A stretch of DNA of 64,000 nt from Aquatica leii (Eukaryota > Arthropoda > Insecta > Coleoptera > Lampyridae): positions 177,553,027-177,617,026 of the forward strand of contig CM069432.1 in the NCBI GenBank assembly GCA_035610365.1. The letters run 5' to 3'. The notes beneath the pieces are model-generated. The model did not search any database and was not told the origin of the DNA. It saw only the letters and a list, made by a program, of their open reading frames with translations. Of this stretch, positions 57,375 to 64,000 are shown piece after piece. The position numbers and the translations under genes were made by a program. Numbering within the stretch: the stretch's first letter is position 1; every line of letters starts with the position of its first letter.

Positions 57375-58900
57375 TGTAGTATCCAGATATTCCAGTTCAA
57401 CTTTCACAAGTATTGTTGGTTGCCTGCACAGCTATTTGTCTAAGAAAACGTATCTTAATCTCGGCGAGGAAACGGGGGTGGGTTAGCGCGTTTGAAACCC
57501 GAGGGAATGAGGGAGAGAGTTTTTGATTGCTGGTGGTCGGAGAAACAAAGAAATAGTGAACAAAGGAAAGTTACGCGTGAAAAAAATAATAATAAGTAAA
57601 TAGTGCTATTGCAATTGCAGGTATGAATTCATTCTATACATTCAAATTCAAAATAATTAAATGTTATTTGTCATGGCAGTTTAAAATTAATTTTAAAAGC
57701 ATTGATACATGTTTCCTTTGTTCACTTAAGACAAAGGAATTAGATTGCGCTGTCTTAGTTTTGGTGTTTAATTGTTGTATTTTTCTTTACCTTTTATAGG
57801 ACATTTTTGTAATTTATTTAAAGGTAACGTAATTGGTTCTTTTGTATTAAATTTTGATTTAATATGTATTAGAAAAATTGAATGGAGTTTGCTATCGAAT
57901 TTAGGTATCAATCTTGAGTTTACGCAACGATTTCTTTGTTCTCGCGGCTGAAAGAAAACTTAATCCTAAACGATTACGTCATCTACGTAGTTTCAGACGC
58001 ATGTTTTTTTTTGTTATTGTAAACGGAACTTGCTGCGATTTTTTGTGTGTATTATTTTTTTCACCTTAATTCTACGTTATGCTATGTATGAAATGCCTTG
58101 TTGATTTTACTAACGATTTTCTACCGTGAATTCGAATTGCTAAAGTATTACCATCCCTCCTTGATTGTATTGTAAAGTAACTCAATGTGATTCATGTATG
58201 TAATGAATCTAAGATTGATTTAAAAAACCAATCTAAACGTTCTATGCTGAACGTTTTCTTTAGAACGGTCTATGATCGGCCTCGAAACGATGAGCCATGA
58301 TTAGATTACTTTGGTAGCCGGTTTTACTAATGTTGCAATTTCGGAGCATCTTCAACTTTAGCCATACGTACTCGCAATCCAGAGACATTGGTACCTTGGA
58401 CATGGCATGTCCACTTTTTAACAATTCTTGTGTTTTAGTTGATGATATGTGAGGGTGTAACGTAGCGATTAAGGTCCTCTTAATATGTTTTGATCAAAGC
58501 AAGCTTCCGTATTCAATTTGTAGATTAGATTCATTATATATGAACTTCTGTAATCTATTGAATTTTTTCTACATTATTTGCATGTGTGTATTTTATTTTA
58601 TTGTTTGTTAAATATTTTCCTTCCTCCATCGAGTAATCGAGCATAACGGAAGTCATACAATAAATCGACATTTTATTACAAGTATTAGTTTTTTTATATC
58701 TCTTTTTTTTCTCTCTCTCTCACCTTTCTTATTATGGACAGACCTATTTCACGCATGTTAATGTCCGAGAGTAAAACAGAGTAATGAACTATAGTTTTTT
58801 TGGTGTTGGGTTAAGCTTAAATTTTGTGTTGGCAACGTAGTTGGTAGACGATTTTACGCGGGATATTCTTTCTTTTTAAATACTCGCACGTTACACTACA
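57375..58900. mobile_element. 1526-bp insertion, probable solo LTR
   Basis: It splits the Penelope RT between NDRMY and VQKFGTAMG. It starts TGTAGTATCC and ends TTACACTACA (TG...CA in both senses) and is flanked by a 4-bp duplication ATAC (57371-57374 and 58901-58904). Excision with one ATAC left restores the RT frame exactly. It has no long open frame, no primer-binding site and no long inverted ends, as expected for a solo LTR left by recombination. It has a CT-rich microsatellite near 58710. Confidence 0.7.
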
Positions 58901-59770
58901 ATACATTCTGTCATTGTACGTAAAATAACTAGAATCAAATAAGAACTCAATAATATTGACAACATTAATTAGTTCTAATGTAGTGTGGCTCTTTAACTCA
59001 TTCCAATATTTTTTTAACAGTTTTACAGAGAGCTTTTTTGTAATGTTGGTGAACAAAGATGACACATCAAATGAAACAAGCATATGATTAGGCGGCATTA
59101 ATGTGTTTTTAGTTTTAGTGATTAATTCGTATGAGTTTTTTATATTATGTATAAATAAATATGAGATGTTCTGTATTATATTAGATATGTATTTTGATAA
59201 TTCATACGTAGGGGTTTCTATACAAGAGACAATAGGTCTTATAGGAAGTTCATCTTTGTGTGTTTTGATCAGACCGTAAAACTTGGGAGGTGTACTTGTA
59301 TACGTTGTAAGTCTTTTATATGTCTTTAAGTCAATGTGTCTGTCCGTTATCGTATAGTTGTTTGCTGATTTTGTTGTTGTTATTTTGAAATTTGTTAGTA
59401 GGGTCTATGTCAATTTTGGTGTAGATTTTGTCGTCATTCAGTAAAGTCAATATTTTTTCTTTATATTCATTTTCGTGAATTATGACAGTAGCATTTCCTT
59501 TGTCAGACTTGGTAATTAAAATGTTTTTGTGTGTTTTTTTGAATTTCCTCGTAGATGTCAGCAAAGTCTTAATAAACCGGTCTTGTGGTGTCAAGGTATT
59601 TTTTTGTTTTATTATTAATAAAGTTGGTAATCACGTTGACAACTTTCCCCCTTAATGTTTCTTTTCCTTCAGCGTCATGACTAGCAAGTATGTATTCTGT
59701 GTCTTTAATTAGGTTAATTATAGGAATATTATTATAATAGTTGTACATAAATTGCTTTACTACACTTCAA

Positions 59771-60860
59771 AAAGTTTGTTTAAGAAAAACAAATACCTTT
59801 AAAAACAGATAAAAGTTTGAAAAGAGATCAAGCAAGAAAAAAGCTAATAGTGCTGGACCAGATATTCATTATGGCCCCAATATTATAAAACCCGACATAA
59901 CTGAAACAGAATTAGAAAGTCGATCTAATGATTTGAACTGTTAAAACTGATTTAGGCAAAAAATTTGTAAACTAATATGTACCTATTTCAAGTACGATTT
60001 TTTGCGTGTAAAATACTAAACATTGTTTTATTTTGGTTTTTGTGCCGTTAAAGAAATTAAAATAAATGTATTGATGAAATATGTTTTATTATTACAGTTG
60101 ACATAAGCAAACAAGTGACGCGAAGGGGCGTGATTGAGGGCGCTTTAATTTTGACAGTACATTCAAAGTAAAAAGTATTTCGGCGGCAATTTTAAATAAT
60201 TTAAATTACGTAATATGCATTATAAGAAGTTTCTATAAGAATGAAATCACATTTTGAGATTGCTTAAACCTACTATTTGGAGTAACAAAACATTAATCAT
60301 GCTGCTTTCGACTTCCTAAAGAATCTGAAGACATAAATAGAAATTTAGCGATTCAAACATTCCCAGTTTTTTTAAAAATTAGTAACAACAGACTTAATAA
60401 TGAAGTTTTCGTGTTTTTATTTATTTTGATATTAATTTCATTGTAGTATTACAAAAACAGTTGATCCTTATATACAGTGCTACAAAACTTGAACAATTTG
60501 CTTAGTTATACTTAAAAAAAATTACGAGATTTTACCAATAATTATAAGACAATTATGTATTACGTTAAAACAGAACATAGATGTTATTAGAAAAACAATA
60601 AATTCTTAGGCAGTAATTATCCCGACACAAAACTTTGGCAGTTGCCTACGTTATACTCACCAATATTACATATTTAAAATATTAACAGTATTATACCGAA
60701 ATTAAGCATTAGATTATAATAAATAACAAGATAAATGTTATGTTAATATCAACTAATTGTTACAGTTTAACTATTCTACTGCAAGACTATGCGATTTTTT
60801 CTCTTTGACCACCTCAAAAATATTTATGTATTCAAAAATTAAAAACTAATTAAATAAAGG
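59771..60860. other. Spacer between Penelope-like and IS630-like elements
   Basis: Near 59800-59943 the plus strand reads ARKKANSAGPDIHYGPNI then KPDITETELESRSNDLNC before a TAA. It looks protein-like but I cannot place it. CAGTGCTACAAAACTTGAAC near 60476 could be a transposon end; no partner found. Confidence 0.35.
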
Positions 60861-62248
60861 TTAACTGCTGTGATCCTCTTCATCACTACTGTCTTCATCT
60901 GATGAACCAGTGTTCACTCTAAAAGACATGCTTTCGACCGTTTCATCCAACAGGCCATCACGTTCCCACATTTCGTCAGCTAAACGGTTAACATGTTGAA
61001 CATGTTTATTCCAATCAGATTGAGTAACTTCAGAAAATGCATTTCTTACAAAATTTTCTATTTCTGCATTACTTTGAGTGACATTGTTCATTGCCACTTT
61101 ATGTTTTACCAAACTCCAAATTAATTCAATAGGATTCAGGTCACAATGATAAGGTGGCAAACGTAACACAGTGTGTCCATGTTTCTTTAGTAATGCATCA
61201 ACTACATAAGATTTGGTGATGTTACATTGTTTCACCAAACATAGTAATTCAGCTTTTCTTATATCATTAATAGTTGATATACCGTTAGATTCCAACCATT
61301 CTCTAATGTCCATTTTTTTGTACCTTGATTTGGTGGTTTGTTTATTTGTACGCTATGATATGGTGCGTTATCCATAACAACAATACCGTTAGGAGGCAAA
61401 TTTGGAATTAGCTGCGTTTCCATCCATTGCATAAAGTTATTATGGTTCATATTATCATGGTAGTCGCCAGATTTACTTTTTGATTTAAAAATTAATAGTC
61501 CATTCTTCACAAATCCGTAAGATCCACCTGCATGAACAATTATGTATCTTTGTCCAGCTTTGCCTGTGTGATACACACCAGGTTCATTTTCTGATTGCCA
61601 GCATTTACTAACCCCATACGACGGATGTATGTATGTTTCATCTAAGTACGTAATTGGTTCTTCTTTTCTCCTAGAGCATCGTTTTCTCGTAACTTTCTTA
61701 AGTAGCGGCATCTCCAAGCTACAATGTCATGACGTTCCATTAACAATTTCCTTTTATCGTGACATTTTCTGTATTTAAACCCAATTTGATGTAACGATTT
61801 TCTTAGAGTATCTTTTCCACCACAGTAGTCAACTTTTTCCTGCATTTTCTGAACTAAAATCTTCAACGTTGGAACCTTTTTGTCTACGGTATAAGTTTCA
61901 TGAATGCTTCTTTTTAAGATGCCTAAATCAGCATTGTCCAAAACAATTTTATTGGAACCACCACTTCTTTGTTTTTTTGAGGGAGATTTTAGTACTCCAT
62001 GCTCAGTTTGCAAAACTTCACTCCTAATGAAAACATTTTTTATTTACATATTTTAAATATTTATAAACTTACCTTATTTGTTTTATAAACTTCGGTGATT
62101 TCCCAGTAGCTGCTGCAGCTAATTCAGTAGCTTTGTCTAAAGGAAATGACCACACACCTGCTGCTTTTTGCTTGTCGAAGAACTGTACAACAGTTCTAAT
62201 AAAATTTCGAGCTTCGGCATGAACGGTTTTCCTTGATTTACTTTCCAT
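60861..62248 (-). pseudogene. IS630/Tc1-like DDE transposase with one intron
   Basis: Exon 1 (62248-62073) reads MESKSRKTVHAEARNFIRTV and TELAAAATGKSPKFIKQI. A 49-nt intron (62072-62024, GTAAGT...TTTCATTAG) is in phase with exon 2, which continues to 60861. Exon 2 has a helix-rich DNA-binding part (KDTLRKSLHQIGFKYRKC), then the DDE triad: YLDETYIHP (61640), VVMDNAPYHS (61380) and CDLNPIELIW (61145). It ends in an acidic SSDEDSSDEEDHSS tail. Two single-base indels break it, near 61670 and in an A-run near 61315; otherwise the reading is continuous. No terminal inverted repeats were found, so it could be a transposon copy or a recently inactivated single gene. Confidence 0.85.
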
Positions 62249-64000
62249 GTTATTCTAAAAAACAAAAAGCTATAACTAAGTGATAATCTTTAAACTAATT
62301 AAGATTATTCAAATTGAATCATGATTGGGGTTAATGTATTAAACGAAATAAGCGTAAAAACCCTTAGGGTAAAAACACAGTTTTGATTATGAGGTTATGT
62401 AAAGGTGCATTTATGCAGATCAATTTAACATTTAGCACTTTATAAAAGTAGTACCCATTTATGCAAACACACTTCCACATCCGCGTTGGTTACACATTAA
62501 TATATATGTTGATATAGGTAAATTCGTTACATTTTAGTGTTTAATAACAAATTACGGAAGTTTTAGCGCACATACTTCGAGTTGCGTGTGAGAATGCGCA
62601 ATGCAAAGATAATGTAAGGCGCAATGTGAATTAAATTTAAAATTTAGTTAATTAGGGATCCGTTGTTTAACTGCTTAAATGTTAAATCATAAATATTAAA
62701 TTGGTTTACATAAATCTATCTTTAAGATTGCAATAATTTAGAATAAGTGTCATAAGCTGTTATATTTGGTATTATGTACTTACCGATTTATCAAAAAATC
62801 CACAACAGTAAGGGTTTTGAAAAAAACTATTTAATAAAGATGAATAAAACCCAAATATGAAAAATTAAGAACACAACTTGTAAACGCCAAAACGAGTACA
62901 AATTAAAAATTTTGTTAGGGAAGGTACTTGCTATGATTCCATAATTGTGATTGGTCGATTGTTTTGCCACTAGAAATTTTTAAATTTAGTTCACATATTT
63001 TCCGGGGGTAATGTTTGCTTCGGCGCTCTGTAGTTAATGGTAATCAAGTAATAATAGACAATAGTTTTGATACTTTTAGGAACATTCTATAGATAGTATT
63101 TTAGTTGTGTTAATGATGTCAATAAAAGTGTTTTAAATAGAAAAAACAAGTATAAATCAAAAGTACATACATTTTCTTTTGTGTAACTAATTATCTTTTA
63201 TTAACATTAACATGACTACCAAAATAGTTATAGTTAACCTACAGGTCATTTGAACTCAAAGTTTATATAACTTTTACAGAGGGAATTATGAATCATTTAA
63301 AAGTGCAGGTACACAGTTTCTTTACACTATTTACGCTTAGGTAAAAAAATGCAATTGGAATTTACGAGGGGCGTGTCGCATTATCTTAATTCAGTTTCAA
63401 TTACAATATAAAAAACGATATCATATGAAATGTTACATTTTTGTATACCTAATTATGATATCTATAGGATGACGAAGCTCAAAACAAACTTTTCAACTAA
63501 TTTAGTATCAAAACTTAAGTTTCTAGAAACTAAGAACTTTTAACCTATTTTTTATGAAAACGTAAACATTTTTTAACAAAATCTCTTCGTCAAGTTGTAG
63601 ATAATGTTTACATGTAGGTACTTCCCTGCCAAAATTAGTACAAATCAGTTGACTCGTTTTAGAGGTGTAGTTGAACGCGTTTCCGTTATAACCCTTGTTT
63701 ATATACATTATAGTTAGACAATGAGATAGCTTTATATGGAAACAGATTTTTTAGTCATGTTAGATGGCGATAGTGGAAACAAGGTAATAATTAAATGCAA
63801 AGCCTCAAACCGTTTTTTGTTATTAAAAGATTGTAAACGATGGCGGCACAAGTAAGCTACTTACACACGCTATTAGTTTCGACATACGTGCAAAGCAATG
63901 TTTTACCAGTTAACTTGCTTTGTTTCTTAAAACTCTGAGTTTGCAAAAATAATTCGTACACTTGAATTTCGGTTTATAAACAAAATATAGAATAAATAAA
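62249..64000. other. Right-hand A+T-rich region
   Basis: No gene or clear repeat recognised in the last 1.75 kb. A 61-codon minus-strand frame at 63523-63708 has no motif. The upstream region and any terminal repeat of the IS630-like element should lie here. Confidence 0.4.

Larger units (their letters stand above)
55614..59748 (-). pseudogene. Penelope-like RT and GIY-YIG endonuclease gene
   Basis: From ATG at 59748: YNNIPIINLIKDTEYILAS; then RFIKTLLTSTRKFKKTHKNI and ITKSDKGNATVI; PPKFYGLIKTHKDELPIRPI; SFDVSSLFTNI; FDSSYFTYNDRMY. After the 1.5-kb insert the frame resumes VQKFGTAMGNPASPILASL with catalytic YVDD near 57240; then GSLPFLDDRLSKDV. After the 710-bp insert: MLVTEWYTKPIASNRTINFL. 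The endonuclease is CNVCYIGQTKQKVKNRINNH near 55870-55815, ending at TAA 55614. Frameshifts near 59594, 59331, 57190 and 56003. All RT motifs and GIY-YIG-like residues can be recognised, so decay is recent. The segment at 56150-56040 has a PTTNLNTTPNTN low-complexity linker. Confidence 0.88.
55130..59770 (-). mobile_element. Penelope-like retroelement with GIY-YIG endonuclease
   Basis: A minus-strand Penelope-like element about 2.4 kb long once its two insertions (57375-58904 and 56384-57101, each counted with one target copy) are removed. RT is followed by a C-terminal GIY-YIG endonuclease, and a hammerhead core lies in the 3' region. Exact ends were not found; the 5' limit is set by the last coding-like codons and the 3' limit by the region after the ribozyme. 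Confidence 0.85.

Noticed and set aside
60476-60495. CAGTGCTACAAAACTTGAAC as left end of the IS630-like transposon
   Set aside because: No reverse-complement partner could be found upstream of the gene in 62249-64000.

Overview
The window is A+T-rich, intron-bearing nuclear DNA of an insect. Two host genes have introns mostly of 44-53 nt and the rest is dense with arthropod-type transposons. A beetle is my best guess, from intron size and repeat content; nothing in the sequence proves the order. I see no rRNA, tRNA or CRISPR array.

Two host genes can be read exon by exon. PEX16 (8975-10154, minus) is a peroxisomal membrane biogenesis factor with four exons and an unbroken 324-codon frame. 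An RSPH14/RTDR1-like armadillo-repeat protein of ciliary radial spokes (27399-30607, plus) has nine exons and one apparent single-base loss at the exon 6/7 junction. A short two-exon hypothetical gene may lie at 26035-26393. No promoter element, riboswitch or terminator is recognisable.

The rest is a layered transposon landscape. Left part (1-19.4 kb): P-element transposase fossil (1.4-3.0 kb), Ty3/gypsy protease-RT fragment (5.2-6.4 kb), a MITE with long terminal inverted repeats (6.9-7.4 kb), a non-autonomous hAT with a perfect 8-bp target duplication and a nested MITE (10.8-11.8 kb), a CCCA-ended element (12.4-13.5 kb), a pogo fossil (13.7-14.4 kb) and copy 1 of a DUF4806-type element (14.7-18.1 kb). 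Middle: gypsy element A with about 99% identical LTRs (19.4-24.7 kb), the RSPH14-like gene, a second pogo fossil (31.2-32.3 kb), a CCCA-ended DNA transposon carrying a transposase and invaded by gypsy B (35.7-42.7 kb). Right part: a second nested complex (42.8-52.1 kb) with nearly intact gypsy C and copy 2 of the DUF4806-type element, itself invaded by a Tc1/mariner-like MITE; a hAT fossil with a fresh 248-bp tandem duplication (53.6-54.8 kb); a Penelope-like retroelement with GIY-YIG endonuclease and hammerhead-ribozyme core, interrupted by two insertions (55.1-59.8 kb); and an intron-containing IS630/Tc1-like transposase with two frameshifts (60.9-62.2 kb).

The most interesting signal is a set of DNA transposons whose ends start CCCA, have 2-3 bp target duplications and carry clusters of short palindromic subterminal motifs. 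One carries a transposase-like gene; at least two others carry DUF4806-like multi-exon genes. I suggest that the DUF4806-like protein is an accessory gene of this transposon group. All domain names come from reading translated motifs by eye; no database search was run.
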